A DNA stretch of 64,000 bases from Streptomyces verrucosisporus (GCF_017114865.1 NZ_JADEYH010000004.1:1-64000); one strand, 5' to 3'. Numbered from the stretch's first letter, positions 46,747 through 55,830 are shown. The notes: a model not told the origin generated them from the sequence alone. Made by a program: numbers and translations.

Positions 46747-48093
46747 ATGAGGCTCACCGTGCTGGGCGGCGGCGGGTTCCGGGTGCCGCTGGTGCACCGG
46801 GCGCTGCTGGAGGACGCAGGGGACCGGGCCGGCCGTGTCACCGAACTCGTCCTGTACGACACCGACCGCGCCCGGCTGGACGCGATCGGCGCGGTCCTCG
46901 CCCACCAGCGCGGGCGGCACACCGGCCCGGCCCCCGCGCTGCGCGCCACCACCGACCTCGACGACGCGCTGCGCGGCGCCGACTTCGTCTTCTCCGCCAT
47001 CCGGGTCGGAGGGCTGGACGGCCGGGTGCGCGACGAGCGGATCCCGCTGGCCGAGGGGGTGCTGGGGCAGGAGACGGTGGGCGCGGGCGGAGTGCTGTAC
47101 GGCCTGCGCACCCTGCCGGTGGCCGTGCGCGTCGCCGAGCGGATCGCCGAACTCGCCCCCGGGGCGTGGACCATCAACTTCACCAACCCCGCGGGGATGG
47201 TGACCGAGGCGATGGCCGCCGTCCTGCGCGAGCGCGGTCTGGGCGAACGCGTCATCGGCATCTGCGACTCGCCCGTCGGGCTGTGCCGCCGCGCCGCGCG
47301 CGCCCTGGGCGCCGACCCGGACCACGCCGGCTACGACTACGTGGGCCTGAACCACCTGGGCTGGCTGCGCCGCCTCACGGTGGACGGCCGCGACCGGCTG
47401 CCCGAGCTGCTGGCCGACCCGGTCGCGCTCGCCTCCTTCGAGGAGGGCAGGCTGTTCGGCGCCGACTGGCTGCGGACGCTGGGCGCGCTGCCCAACGAGT
47501 ACCTGCACCACTACTACTTCAACCGCGAGGCGGTGGCCGCCGTCCGCGGGGCCCGGCAGACGCGCGGCGAGTTCCTGCGCGGCCAGCAGTCCCGCTTCTA
47601 CGAGCCGGCGCGGCCGGACGACCCCGCGCAGGCGTACGGCGAGTGGGAGCGCACCCGCCGTGAGCGCGAGGAGACCTATCTGGCCGAGAGCCGCGAGGCC
47701 TCCGGCGGCTGGGAGCGCGACAGCTGCGACCTGGAGGGCGGGGGCTACGACCGGGTGGCGCTGGCCCTGATGCGGGCGATCGCCCGGGACGAGCGCACCA
47801 CGCTGATCCTGAACGTCCCCGGCCGCGGCGCCGTCCCCGCGCTGGACGGCGACGCGGTGGTCGAGGTGCCGTGCCTGGTCGACGCCTCCGGCGCGCACCC
47901 GCTGGCGGCCGGTGCCGTGGCGGCCGACCAGCTCGGGCTGATGCTCACGCTCAAGGCCGTGGAGCGGGCCGCGATCGAGGCGGCGCGCACCGGGTCGCGC
48001 CGGGCGGCGCTGCGGGCGCTGGCGCTGCACCCGCTGGTGGACTCGGTGGGGGTCGCCGGGCGGATCCTGGACGCGGCGGGCGGGTTCAGCTGA
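46747..48093 (+). CDS. Family GH4 glycosidase (6-phospho-beta-glucosidase-like)
   Basis: A 448-aa NAD- and metal-dependent glycosidase. The NAD fold is LTVLGGGGFRVPLVHRALL; INFTNPAGMVTEAM, 'IGICDSPVGLC' (metal Cys) and 'GLNHLGWLRRL' (metal His) are GH4 landmarks. 'NEYLHHYYF' is typical of the 6-phospho-beta-glucosidase subgroup. No PTS gene is nearby, so the substrate may be imported or generated elsewhere. ATG 46747 follows GGAGGTGG. Confidence 0.9.
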   Translation: MRLTVLGGGGFRVPLVHRALLEDAGDRAGRVTELVLYDTDRARLDAIGAVLAHQRGRHTGPAPALRATTDLDDALRGADFVFSAIRVGGLDGRVRDERIPLAEGVLGQETVGAGGVLYGLRTLPVAVRVAERIAELAPGAWTINFTNPAGMVTEAMAAVLRERGLGERVIGICDSPVGLCRRAARALGADPDHAGYDYVGLNHLGWLRRLTVDGRDRLPELLADPVALASFEEGRLFGADWLRTLGALPNEYLHHYYFNREAVAAVRGARQTRGEFLRGQQSRFYEPARPDDPAQAYGEWERTRREREETYLAESREASGGWERDSCDLEGGGYDRVALALMRAIARDERTTLILNVPGRGAVPALDGDAVVEVPCLVDASGAHPLAAGAVAADQLGLMLTLKAVERAAIEAARTGSRRAALRALALHPLVDSVGVAGRILDAAGGFS

Positions 48094-48184
48094 CCGGACC
48101 GGCCGAAGGACGCGGGGATGCCCGGCCGGGGCGGGGGTACCCGGCGCCGGGTCCGATGCCGTACGACCCCGAAAGTGAGATCCG

Positions 48185-48595
48185 GTGAGCGAGTACGAGC
48201 GTTCCCGAACCATGCCCGCCCTGCCCGAGCTGGTCTTCGACCAGATCAGCGACCTGGGGCGGCTGGACCGCTGGCTTCCGTCGGACCTCCACGCCCATGT
48301 GGAGGACCCCCCGGCCGTGACCGTGCACGAGGACCGCACCGGGCACGACGTCCGGGCCCTGTTCCGCACCCGGCCCGAGCAGCTGCGGGCGGAGTGGGGC
48401 ACCCGCGACGAGGGCACGTACGCCGGCTGGCTGCAGGTGGCGGGCATCGGCAGCGGGGCCAGCGAGGTGACCGTGCACCTGTCCTTCTTCGACGAGAGCC
48501 ACGCGCCCTCCCGGGAGGAGATCGACACCTCCCTCGACCGGAGCCTGGAGAGGCTGGCCGAGGAGGTGCGGATGCGCACCGAGGACGCGGGCTGA
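48185..48595 (+). CDS. SRPBCC-family protein (polyketide-cyclase/dehydratase-like)
   Basis: A 136-aa START-fold protein (MSEYERSRTMPALPELVFDQ, 'ISDLGRLDRWLPSDLHAHVE', 'TYAGWLQVAGIGSGASEVTVHL') of a type widespread in streptomycetes. It is usually orphan, with no known ligand. GTG 48185 is used; a weak GAGATCC site precedes it. Confidence 0.8.
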   Translation: MSEYERSRTMPALPELVFDQISDLGRLDRWLPSDLHAHVEDPPAVTVHEDRTGHDVRALFRTRPEQLRAEWGTRDEGTYAGWLQVAGIGSGASEVTVHLSFFDESHAPSREEIDTSLDRSLERLAEEVRMRTEDAG

Positions 48596-48695
48596 CCCGG
48601 GGCCCGGCACGGGCCCGGGGGAAGCGGGCCGCCCCCCGCGGGGCGTCACGCGTTCGGGGGCGCCTTCCACCGGAGCGCACGGGTAGACCTTCCCC

Positions 48696-49097
48696 ATGGC
48701 CCCAACCCAACAGGATCTGTACACCGCCCAGGCCCGCTCCCTGCACGGCACCGGCCGGGTGGACGTCTCCGGGAGGGCCGGCCTCCCGGTCGGCGCCCCC
48801 AGCGAGCTGGGCGGCAGCGGGCACGGGTACGACCCCGAGCAGCTGTACGCGGCCGCGCTGGCCACCTGCCTGCACCAGGCGCTGGTCATCGCGGCCACCG
48901 AGACCGGTGTGGATCCCTCCGGCAGCGAGGTGACCGCCCGCGTCCGGCTCAACGACAGCGGCGCCCAGCACTACCGCTTCGACGCCACCGCCGACGTCTC
49001 GCTGCCCACCGCCGAGGGGGACCGGCGCAGTCGTGTCATCGAGCAGGCCCTGCGCATCTGCCCGCTCGGCGACCGGCTGGACCCGCCGCCGGCCTGA
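48696..49097 (+). CDS. ohr: Organic hydroperoxide resistance protein (Ohr/OsmC family)
   Basis: A 133-aa thiol peroxidase. The reactive Cys58 lies in GYDPEQLYAAALATCLHQAL and the second Cys122 in ALRICPLGD; this pair is diagnostic of Ohr over OsmC. The usual C-terminal extension after the second Cys is short. It detoxifies fatty-acid hydroperoxides using lipoylated partners. ATG 48696 has no ribosome-binding site; TAGACC just upstream suggests a leaderless transcript. No OhrR is adjacent. Confidence 0.9.
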   Translation: MAPTQQDLYTAQARSLHGTGRVDVSGRAGLPVGAPSELGGSGHGYDPEQLYAAALATCLHQALVIAATETGVDPSGSEVTARVRLNDSGAQHYRFDATADVSLPTAEGDRRSRVIEQALRICPLGDRLDPPPA

Positions 49098-49144
49098 CGG
49101 GCCGGGCCCCGGGCCGCTTCTCCCGCACCGCGCCGCCCCTCACC

Positions 49145-50602
49145 TCAGCCGCGGGGCGAGAGGACCGTGACGAAGACCGGGTCGCCGTTGGAGGCGAGCT
49201 TCAGGATCGGCACCGCCTTGTCGCGCACGTCACCGTTCTCCTCGAACGTCAGCGTGCCGCTCGCCCCCTTGATCCGATCGCCGTCCTCTATGAGCTGGAA
49301 CATCCTGCCGACCGCCCGGCCGGTGACGCGCGTCCCCCTGCTCGCCATCTGCGCGCCACGGGCCGCGGTCAGCACCGCGTCGTGCGCCATCATCGCCTGG
49401 CCGTCGATGTGCCGCTCCCTGCCGAACCACTGCTCCAGCACGCCGCCCTTCCGGAAGGCCGCCTGCACCGCTCCGGGGGCGCCGTCCGGTTCGTCCTTCC
49501 ACATCTCCGGGTGGGCCAGCCCGGTGTAGTAGACCTGCACCCCGCTGTCGGCGGCCTTTCTGACCTGCTCGTCGGTGAGGTTGGTGGTGTCGTCGCCGGT
49601 CATCACGATGAAGTCCCAGTCGGTGCAGAACCGCTCGGCCAGCGCGTCGAGGAAGTGGGTGAGATGCCGCCCCCTCCCGGCGAAGTAGACGGCTTCGGGC
49701 TCGTGGTAGCACAGCTGGTTCGACAGGATCTGCAGTTCGTTCCTCCAGCTGTCGCCCAGGGAGGAGTCGAACTGCTTGCGCTCGGCCATCAGTTCGTACT
49801 CCCCGCCTCCCCGGGGGAACTCCTCGGTGAAGGCGTCGCCCAGGGTGTCGGCGTACAGGTTTCCCTCCGCCACGTCCTGGACCACCATGGCCTTGCGGAT
49901 CTTCTTCTGTCTGAGGTACCGGGCCGCCGCCCTGGCCTCGTCGACGTTGGTGGGGGCGACGCGGACGAAGCCCTCCATCCCGCCGATGCCGGTGGCGGTC
50001 ATCGTGCTGGCCACCGTCGCCAGGCCCGCGTCGGACAGCCTCCTGAGGGCGGTCAGGTTGCGGTCCGTGCTCGGCCCCAGGCCGGTGACCGCCACCAGCG
50101 GCTCGCCGCCGTCCCTGAGCCCGATCAGCCCGTCGACGGTGTGCCGCCAGTGCGCGGAGCCGCTGCCGGTGTTGGCGATCAGCAGCCTGATCTTCGGGGT
50201 GAAGCGCTCGTTGTGCCGCTGCTGCGCCAGATGGGCGCCCTGGAGCTCGTGCCGCACCGACTCCTCGGGGTTGCTGTCGTTCTCGTCGACCGTGACGGAG
50301 GTCATGTACGCCACGGTGACGTACTTCCCGTCCCCCGCGGTGACGTCCCGGTTCGCCTTCTCGATCCTCCCGCTCACCGCGGCCAGGTGCTCGGCGAAGA
50401 CGTACGAGCCGTCGGTGGTCCCGACGCACTCCGCCCTCGGCTCCTCCATCCTCGTCACGCCCTGCGCGCACAGGTCGTCGCGGTGGACGTACCAGTCGTG
50501 GACGAACAGCGACACCCCGGCCAGGACGGCCAGCACCACGGCGGCGGTGACGGAGCGTTTGACGGTAAGCAGGGAGATCCGGCGTCCGGCCACGCCCATC
50601 AC
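49145..50602 (-). CDS. Membrane-anchored LIV-type (type 1) periplasmic-binding protein
   Basis: A 485-aa protein with an N-terminal membrane anchor (about residues 14-34, KRSVTAAVVLAVLAGVSLFV) and a large extracellular ligand domain of the LIV/AmiC type (YVTVAYMTSVTV, 'VRLLIANTGSGS..W', 'VAVTGLGPSTDRNL', 'VASTMTATG', 'VQVYYTGLAHPEMW'). No ABC permease or ATPase gene is present. It overlaps the upstream ATPase-like gene by 4 bases, so they are made together. It is therefore probably a sensor, not a transporter subunit. Confidence 0.8.
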   Translation of the reverse strand: MMGVAGRRISLLTVKRSVTAAVVLAVLAGVSLFVHDWYVHRDDLCAQGVTRMEEPRAECVGTTDGSYVFAEHLAAVSGRIEKANRDVTAGDGKYVTVAYMTSVTVDENDSNPEESVRHELQGAHLAQQRHNERFTPKIRLLIANTGSGSAHWRHTVDGLIGLRDGGEPLVAVTGLGPSTDRNLTALRRLSDAGLATVASTMTATGIGGMEGFVRVAPTNVDEARAAARYLRQKKIRKAMVVQDVAEGNLYADTLGDAFTEEFPRGGGEYELMAERKQFDSSLGDSWRNELQILSNQLCYHEPEAVYFAGRGRHLTHFLDALAERFCTDWDFIVMTGDDTTNLTDEQVRKAADSGVQVYYTGLAHPEMWKDEPDGAPGAVQAAFRKGGVLEQWFGRERHIDGQAMMAHDAVLTAARGAQMASRGTRVTGRAVGRMFQLIEDGDRIKGASGTLTFEENGDVRDKAVPILKLASNGDPVFVTVLSPRG

Positions 50603-52572
50603 CCCTCGTCCGCGAGCGTCAGCGGATGGCGCCAGTGCCGGTAGCGCTCGGCCTCGTCGTACAGGGCCACGATCTCACTCCCCCTCAGTTCGGACAGCCG
50701 GTCGTACTTGGCCGCTATCACGCTGTTCAGCCGCAGCCCGGGGTCGCCGAGCGGGTCGCTCCACAGCCAGCGCGCGCAGACCAGCCCCCGGATCACCGAG
50801 ACGTCGGTGATCGAACGGGTGGGCGCCTCGGGGGCGAGCTCTCCCAGCAGTTCCAGCGGCGAGCGGTCGGCGGGCAGCCGGTTGGGCGCGCAAGTGACCG
50901 CGTTGAACAGCCGGACCCAGCGTGCGGCGCCCAACTCGCGGAAGCGGACCGCCATCTGTTCCACCACGTCCTCGACGCGGTGCGCCGCCAGCCGGTGGTA
51001 CATCGTCTCCTCGGGCCGGCCCTCCGCCTCGAAGTGGTCCGCCATCAGCTCGTGGACGGTGTCCCACTCGCCGGGGTCGGCTGCCAGCCGCCACAGCAGC
51101 AGCCTGCGCAGCCACGGGTGCAGGCGCGGCTGCGCGTGCCCGGGTTCCAGCAGCCAGCGCGAGCGCACCTCGTTGAACAGCGACTCGCCGGCGCCGCCCG
51201 GGCTCACCGCACCGAGGACCCTGCTGCCCATGGACAGGTCTCGGGCAGCCGCGCACCGCACCAGCGCTTCGCGCTGGGCCTGCGGGAAGTCCTCCAGAAG
51301 GTGGTCCAGCGCCGCGTCGGCCAGGGTGTCGTGCGGCGCCCGGCGCATCCTCCGGCCGGGCAGGGAGCGCAGCCACAGGTCGAACTCGCCGCTGCCCCGG
51401 CGGGGCGTGTTGGTCAGGTCCAGGACGTCCATCACCTGCCGTACCGCCACCGGCAGGCCGCGCGTCAGCCGGTACACGAAGGGGGCGAGGCCGGAGTGGC
51501 GGGGCGAGGCCAGCTCGATGCCGGTGCGCACCTCGTCGAGCGTCAGGTCGCGCAGCCGCAGGGGGTACCACCAGGAGTCGTCGCTGTCGTGGGCCGGACG
51601 GCGCTCGCGCCAGTCGGCGAGACCGGCCCGGTCCGGGCCGCGCAGCCGCCAGGGCCACTGGTCCCCGGCGGACGAACCCCAGTTCTCCAGCCAGCGGTTG
51701 GAGCTGCCCACCACCGTCAGGGGGTCGCAGACGGCGCCGGTCAGGGCGGCGTCGCGGCGGGCGCCGGTGAGCAGTTCCAGGAACAGCCGCCCCTGGTCGG
51801 TGTGGCAGTTGTCCAGCAGCAGCAGATAGGAGCCGGGGGCGAACCAGCGGGTGGTGTCGTGGCGGAGGTCGTCGAGGAAGGCGGCGAACAGGACGCGGTC
51901 GAGGATCCTCTTCTCCTGCTCGCTGCCGCTGTGCCGCCACACGTTGAGCTCCAGCAGGGCGTCCCAGGGGTCCCGGGAAGGCACCAGCGGGTGGTCGCCG
52001 AACCACTGCGGGGCGCCGGCGAAGATCCTCCCCGGCAGTCTGCGACCACCGCGCGCGGCGGCGTCCCGCAGGAGGGCCGCGACCACCGCGGGGGCGCCGT
52101 TGGGCGCGCCCAGCGCGCTGCCGGCGACCTCCAGGAAGGCGGAGAGGTAGTCGCCGTGCCGGTCCTCGGCCTGCCGCCGGAACTCCTCGAGCTGCCGCTG
52201 GACGGCGCGCCGGCCCTGCGAGCGGTCGGGCATCCGCAGCTCGCGGTCCGAGGCGAGCAGCCCGAGGGTGAGCCGGGGGAAGCGCGAGACACGGTACTGC
52301 GGCAGCCTGCGCTCCAGCTGTCGGGCGATCAGGGCGAGGGCGTAGCGGGGCAGCAGTGCCTGGTCCGCGGCGAAGTTGAGGTAGGCGAAGGGGTGTTCCG
52401 GGCCGAAGCGGCCCATGACGGCGCCGTGCGCCTCGCTGGCCCCGCTTCCCCGCGGGCCGACCAGCATCGTCACCGGCCGCTCCGTACCGGGCGGCTGTTC
52501 CAGGCACTCGGCGACGAGGGCCAGGATGCCGTTGCGCCCCCGCATGCCCGTTCCCGCGCGGGAATCCTCCAT
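50599..52572 (-). CDS. Large STAND-like ATPase with a degenerate P-loop, partner of the LIV-type protein
   Basis: A 657-aa cytosolic protein. The P-loop position reads VGPRGSGASE (38-47), with Ala in place of the essential Lys. A Walker-B-like strand is LLLLDNCH (about 251-258). The middle and C-terminal parts are helical with paired Trp/Arg (LRDLTLDEVRTGIELASP, 'YRLTRGLPVAVRQVMDVL'), like STAND/AP-ATPase winged-helix and repeat regions. No transmembrane segment is seen. ATG 52572 follows GGGGGAGG. The overlap with the LIV-type gene implies a joint signalling complex. I do not recognise a named function. Confidence 0.65.
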   Translation of the reverse strand: MEDSRAGTGMRGRNGILALVAECLEQPPGTERPVTMLVGPRGSGASEAHGAVMGRFGPEHPFAYLNFAADQALLPRYALALIARQLERRLPQYRVSRFPRLTLGLLASDRELRMPDRSQGRRAVQRQLEEFRRQAEDRHGDYLSAFLEVAGSALGAPNGAPAVVAALLRDAAARGGRRLPGRIFAGAPQWFGDHPLVPSRDPWDALLELNVWRHSGSEQEKRILDRVLFAAFLDDLRHDTTRWFAPGSYLLLLDNCHTDQGRLFLELLTGARRDAALTGAVCDPLTVVGSSNRWLENWGSSAGDQWPWRLRGPDRAGLADWRERRPAHDSDDSWWYPLRLRDLTLDEVRTGIELASPRHSGLAPFVYRLTRGLPVAVRQVMDVLDLTNTPRRGSGEFDLWLRSLPGRRMRRAPHDTLADAALDHLLEDFPQAQREALVRCAAARDLSMGSRVLGAVSPGGAGESLFNEVRSRWLLEPGHAQPRLHPWLRRLLLWRLAADPGEWDTVHELMADHFEAEGRPEETMYHRLAAHRVEDVVEQMAVRFRELGAARWVRLFNAVTCAPNRLPADRSPLELLGELAPEAPTRSITDVSVIRGLVCARWLWSDPLGDPGLRLNSVIAAKYDRLSELRGSEIVALYDEAERYRHWRHPLTLADEG

Positions 52573-52724
52573 CCGACCGGCCCTCCCCCGTGACAACCAA
52601 CGTCGGCACACAGGAGGATGCCACCTTCGGTGCACGGGCGACAACGAAAAGCGACCACCCGCCGCGGGAAGTGCGGGAGATGCGGGAGGTGCGGCGCCCG
52701 CCGGCTTCCACGGCGGGCACCGGG

Positions 52725-52765
52725 GCACCGGTCCGCCCGGGCCGGTGCCCCGGGCGGACCGGTGC
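52725..52765 (-). terminator. Hairpin terminator of the hydroxyacyl-CoA dehydrogenase gene
   Basis: Perfect 14-bp arms GCACCGGTCCGCCC (52725-52738) and GGGCGGACCGGTGC (52752-52765) with a 13-base loop, 12 bases after the dehydrogenase stop on the minus strand. Confidence 0.7.
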
Positions 52766-52776
52766 TCCCGGCTGTG

Positions 52777-53634
52777 TCAGTCCTCCCAGGTGTAGAAGCC
52801 GCGGCCGGTCTTGCGGCCCAGCTCGCCGCGGGCGACCTTCTCCCGCAGCAGCTTCGGCGGCGCGAAGCGCTCGCCCAGGGTGCCGTGGAGGTACTCGGCG
52901 ATGGCCAGGCGCACGTCGAGGCCGACGAGGTCGGTCAGCCGCAGCGGCCCCATCGGGTGCTTGTAGCCCAGGCTCATGGCGGCGTCGATGGCCTCGGGCT
53001 CGGCGACGCCCTCCTCGACCATCCGGATCGCCTCCAGACCGAGGGCCACGCCCAGCCGGCTGCTGGCGAAGCCGGGCGAGTCCCTGACGACGACGTCCTT
53101 CTTGCCCAGCGCCCGGACCCATTCCAGGGCCGCCCGCACGGTGCCGTCCGCGGTCCGCCCGGCCACGACCAGCTCCACCAGGGCGGAGGCGGGCACGGGG
53201 TTGAAGAAGTGCATGCCCAGGAACCGCTCGGGGCGGGCCAGCGCGGCGCCCAGTTCGGTGACCGACAGGGAACTGGTGTTGGTGGCCAGCACCGTCGACT
53301 CGCCGACGGCCTTCTCCGCGGCGGCGAGCAGCCGGGCCTTGAGGGCGGGGTCCTCGGGAACGGCCTCGACGACCAGATCGGCGCCGGCGGGCAGGTCCTC
53401 CACGGCGGTGACGGTGGTGACGCGGGCCAGGACCCGCTCGGCGGGCTCCTCCAGCCTGCCGCGCTCGGCGGCCCGGCGCAGACCGGTGGCGACGCGCTCC
53501 AGGGCCGCCGCGGCGGCCTCCTCGCCGCTCTCCACGACGACCACGGCCGAGCCGGCCGTCGCGAAGGACTGCGCGATACCCGCGCCCATCCGCCCACCGC
53601 CCACCACGCCGACGGTTCCCGGTGCCGCTGCCAT
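52777..53634 (-). CDS. paaH: 3-hydroxyacyl-CoA (3-hydroxybutyryl/3-hydroxyadipyl) dehydrogenase
   Basis: A 285-aa NAD-dependent dehydrogenase. The Rossmann fingerprint is VGVVGGGRMGAGIAQSFA. 'ATNTSSLSVTELGAAL', 'GMHFFNPVPASALVELV' (catalytic His-Glu region) and 'GFASSRLGVALGLEAIRMVEEG' are typical of HBDH/PaaH. GAGGAG precedes ATG 53634. It is divergent from paaI-paaK, so a phenylacetate role (3-hydroxyadipyl-CoA oxidation) is likely, though butyryl-CoA metabolism is possible. Confidence 0.88.
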   Translation of the reverse strand: MAAAPGTVGVVGGGRMGAGIAQSFATAGSAVVVVESGEEAAAAALERVATGLRRAAERGRLEEPAERVLARVTTVTAVEDLPAGADLVVEAVPEDPALKARLLAAAEKAVGESTVLATNTSSLSVTELGAALARPERFLGMHFFNPVPASALVELVVAGRTADGTVRAALEWVRALGKKDVVVRDSPGFASSRLGVALGLEAIRMVEEGVAEPEAIDAAMSLGYKHPMGPLRLTDLVGLDVRLAIAEYLHGTLGERFAPPKLLREKVARGELGRKTGRGFYTWED

Positions 53635-53788
53635 GAGCTCTCCTCGTGTCTGTCGCGTCCGCTGCCGTGCCCACCGTGTCCGTCGTTTCCGACGCGCCCC
53701 GGTGCCCGTCCGCGCGCACTCGTGCCGCCGCGAGCGCCGGGGCGTGTGCCCGGGGGCAGGGCGACCGTACCGGTGGACGTCCCGTCCC

Positions 53789-53817
53789 TTGACAGGCGGT
53801 CCGGGTGTCGGTTTACC
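53789..53817 (+). promoter_or_regulatory. Promoter of paaI-paaK
   Basis: TTGACA (53789-53794), a 17-bp spacer and TTTACC (53812-53817). The -35 is consensus, rare in this GC-rich DNA. Confidence 0.5.
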
Positions 53818-53836
53818 TGGCATCGCCGCAAAGCTA

Positions 53837-53850
53837 ACCGAATGGTCGGT
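53837..53850. promoter_or_regulatory. TetR/PaaR-type operator candidate
   Basis: ACCGA (53837-53841), ATGG, TCGGT (53846-53850), downstream of the -10. Position and symmetry suit a TetR-family repressor of phenylacetate genes. The regulator is not in the window. Confidence 0.45.
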
Positions 53851-53938
53851 CGGCCTCAAGGGCTGCGGAGCGGGCCCGCGATACCGCACGGCGGCCCCGA
53901 AGGCCCATGACGGTCCACGACTGGAGTGGTGGAGGCGC

Positions 53939-54400
53939 ATGACGCAGCTCACGGAGGCCGGACAGGGCCCCGCCCAGCGGATGTTCGCCGCCGACCGGGC
54001 CTCCCGGGGCCTGGGCATGGAGCTGCTCCGGGCCGGCGACGGTGCGGCGGCGGTGCGGATGCCGGTGACCGCGCGCATGGTGAACGGCCACGGCGTCGCC
54101 CACGGCGGCTTTCTGTTCACGCTCGCCGACACCGCGTTCGCCTGCGCCTGCAACAGCCGCGGCCCGGTGACCGTGGCGGCCGGCGCGGACGTCGTCTTCA
54201 CCGCTCCCGCCCACGAGGGCGACGTGCTGCTGGCCGTCGCCGAGGAGCGCGCCCGCTTCGGCCGCAGCGGTGTCTACGACGTCACCGTCCGGCGGGAGGC
54301 GGACGGCCGGGTGATCGCCGAGTTCCGCGGACGCAGCCGCACCGTCGGCGAGCGCGGCGCGGGCGGAAGCGGTGCCCCGGCGGGTATGGAGGCGTCATGA
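53939..54400 (+). CDS. paaI: PaaI thioesterase
   Basis: A 153-aa hotdog-fold thioesterase with the catalytic-site motif GHGVAHGGFLFTLADTAFACA and the C-terminal VRREADGRVIAEFRGRSR. PaaI hydrolyses dead-end phenylacetyl-CoA intermediates. GGAGGCGC precedes ATG 53939. Its stop overlaps the paaK start (ATGA at 54397-54400). Confidence 0.9.
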   Translation: MTQLTEAGQGPAQRMFAADRASRGLGMELLRAGDGAAAVRMPVTARMVNGHGVAHGGFLFTLADTAFACACNSRGPVTVAAGADVVFTAPAHEGDVLLAVAEERARFGRSGVYDVTVRREADGRVIAEFRGRSRTVGERGAGGSGAPAGMEAS

Positions 54401-55755
54401 GCGACGGCACGGCCCCTCCCCCGCACCCGGCCCTCGTCCCGGCCCCGAGGCTCGGCCGGGCCCCCGCCCTCGCCTCGCTGGACGCGGCCGAGCGGATGGA
54501 CCGCGAGGAGCTGCGCGCCCTCCAGCTCGACCGGCTCCGCTCCACCCTGCGGCACGCGTACGACAACGTGGAGCACTACCGGCGCGCCTTCGGGGCGGCG
54601 GGCGTCACACCGGAGGACTGCCGCTCCCTGGCGGACCTCGCCCGCTTCCCGTTCACCACCAAGGCCGATCTGCGCGACACCTACCCCTACGGCATGTTCG
54701 CCGTCCCGATGTCGCGGGTGCGCAGGCTGCACGCCTCCAGCGGAACCACCGGGCGCCCCACCGTGGTCGGTTACACCGAGGAAGACCTCGATGTGTGGGC
54801 GGACGTCGTCGCCCGCTCCATCAGGGCCGCCGGCGGCCGTCCCGGGCACAGGGTGCACGTCGCCTACGGCTACGGGCTGTTCACCGGCGGGCTCGGCGCG
54901 CACTACGGGGCCGAGCGGGCGGGCTGCACCGTCATCCCGGCCTCCGGCGGCATGACGGCCCGCCAGGTGCGGCTGATCCTGGACCTCCGGCCCGAGATCA
55001 TCATGGTGACGCCCTCCTACATGCTCGCCCTCCTCGACGAGTTCGAGCGGCAGGGCGTCGATCCGCGCGACTCCTCCCTGGAGGTCGGGATCTTCGGCGC
55101 CGAGCCGTGGACGGAGGGGATGCGCCGCGAGATCGAGGAGCGCGCCGGGCTGCACGCGGTGGACATCTACGGGCTGTCGGAGGTGATGGGACCCGGCGTC
55201 GCGCAGGAGTGCGTGGAGACCAAGGACGGGCTGCACATCTGGGAGGACCACTTCTACCCGGAGGTCGTGGACCCGCTCACCGGCGAGGTGCTCCCCGACG
55301 GCGAGGAGGGCGAACTGGTGTTCACCTCACTGACCAAGCAGGCCCTGCCGGTCGTCCGCTACCGCACCCGTGACCTGACGCGGCTGCTGCCGGGCACCGC
55401 GCGCCCCGCCTTCCGCCGCATGGAGAAGGTCACCGGCCGCTGCGACGACATGATCATCCTGCGCGGGGTAAACGTCTTCCCCACCCAGATCGAGGAGATC
55501 CTGCTACGGGTCCCCGGCGTCGCCCCGCACTTCCAGATACGGCTCACCCGCCGGGGCCGGATGGACCACATGACCGTACGTGTCGAGGCCCGGCCGGGCG
55601 CCGGGCCCGAGCGGCGCGCGGCCGCGGCGGCGGCCATCGCCCAGGGCGTCAAGGACGGTGTCGGCATCACCGTCGGCGTCGACGTCGTCGATCCGGAGAC
55701 CCTGGAGCGGTCGGTGGGCAAGATCCGCCGCGTCGTCGACGCCCGCGAGGACTGA
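54397..55755 (+). CDS. paaK: Phenylacetate-CoA ligase
   Basis: A 452-aa AMP-forming ligase that activates phenylacetate. The phosphate loop is LHASSGTTGRPTVVGYT. 'DIYGLSEVMGPGVAQEC', 'LVFTSLTKQALPVVRYRTRDLT' and 'DDMIILRGVNVFPTQIEEILL' are PaaK signatures, and 'ERSVGKIRRVVD' holds the catalytic Lys. It is coupled to paaI. The multicomponent monooxygenase genes (paaABCDE) are not in this window, so this is a partial module. Confidence 0.93.
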   Translation: MSDGTAPPPHPALVPAPRLGRAPALASLDAAERMDREELRALQLDRLRSTLRHAYDNVEHYRRAFGAAGVTPEDCRSLADLARFPFTTKADLRDTYPYGMFAVPMSRVRRLHASSGTTGRPTVVGYTEEDLDVWADVVARSIRAAGGRPGHRVHVAYGYGLFTGGLGAHYGAERAGCTVIPASGGMTARQVRLILDLRPEIIMVTPSYMLALLDEFERQGVDPRDSSLEVGIFGAEPWTEGMRREIEERAGLHAVDIYGLSEVMGPGVAQECVETKDGLHIWEDHFYPEVVDPLTGEVLPDGEEGELVFTSLTKQALPVVRYRTRDLTRLLPGTARPAFRRMEKVTGRCDDMIILRGVNVFPTQIEEILLRVPGVAPHFQIRLTRRGRMDHMTVRVEARPGAGPERRAAAAAAIAQGVKDGVGITVGVDVVDPETLERSVGKIRRVVDARED

Positions 55756-55756
55756 T

Positions 55757-55792
55757 CCGGCAGGCCCCGGGCCGAGGCCCGGGGCCTGCCGG
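55757..55792 (+). terminator. 16-bp hairpin after paaK
   Basis: Perfect arms at 55757-55772 and 55777-55792 with a 4-base loop, one base after the paaK stop. Confidence 0.75.
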
Positions 55793-55830
55793 GCGGGCAC
55801 CCGGTCGGCCGCCTCCCGACTGCGGCAAGC

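Larger units (their letters stand above)
53635..53938. other. 304-bp divergent promoter region of the paa genes
   Basis: No gene is seen. It contains a -35/-10 pair at 53789-53817 for rightward transcription, and the palindrome ACCGA-ATGG-TCGGT at 53837-53850, which lies about 20 bases downstream of the -10. Confidence 0.6.

Noticed and set aside
50626..52593. 655-codon plus-strand open frame
   Set aside because: Antisense to the STAND-like ATPase; Gly/Val/Gln-rich without domains.
52590..53087. Plus-strand frame upstream of and across paaH
   Set aside because: Low-complexity Arg/Pro/Gly product, antisense to paaH; no ribosome-binding site.
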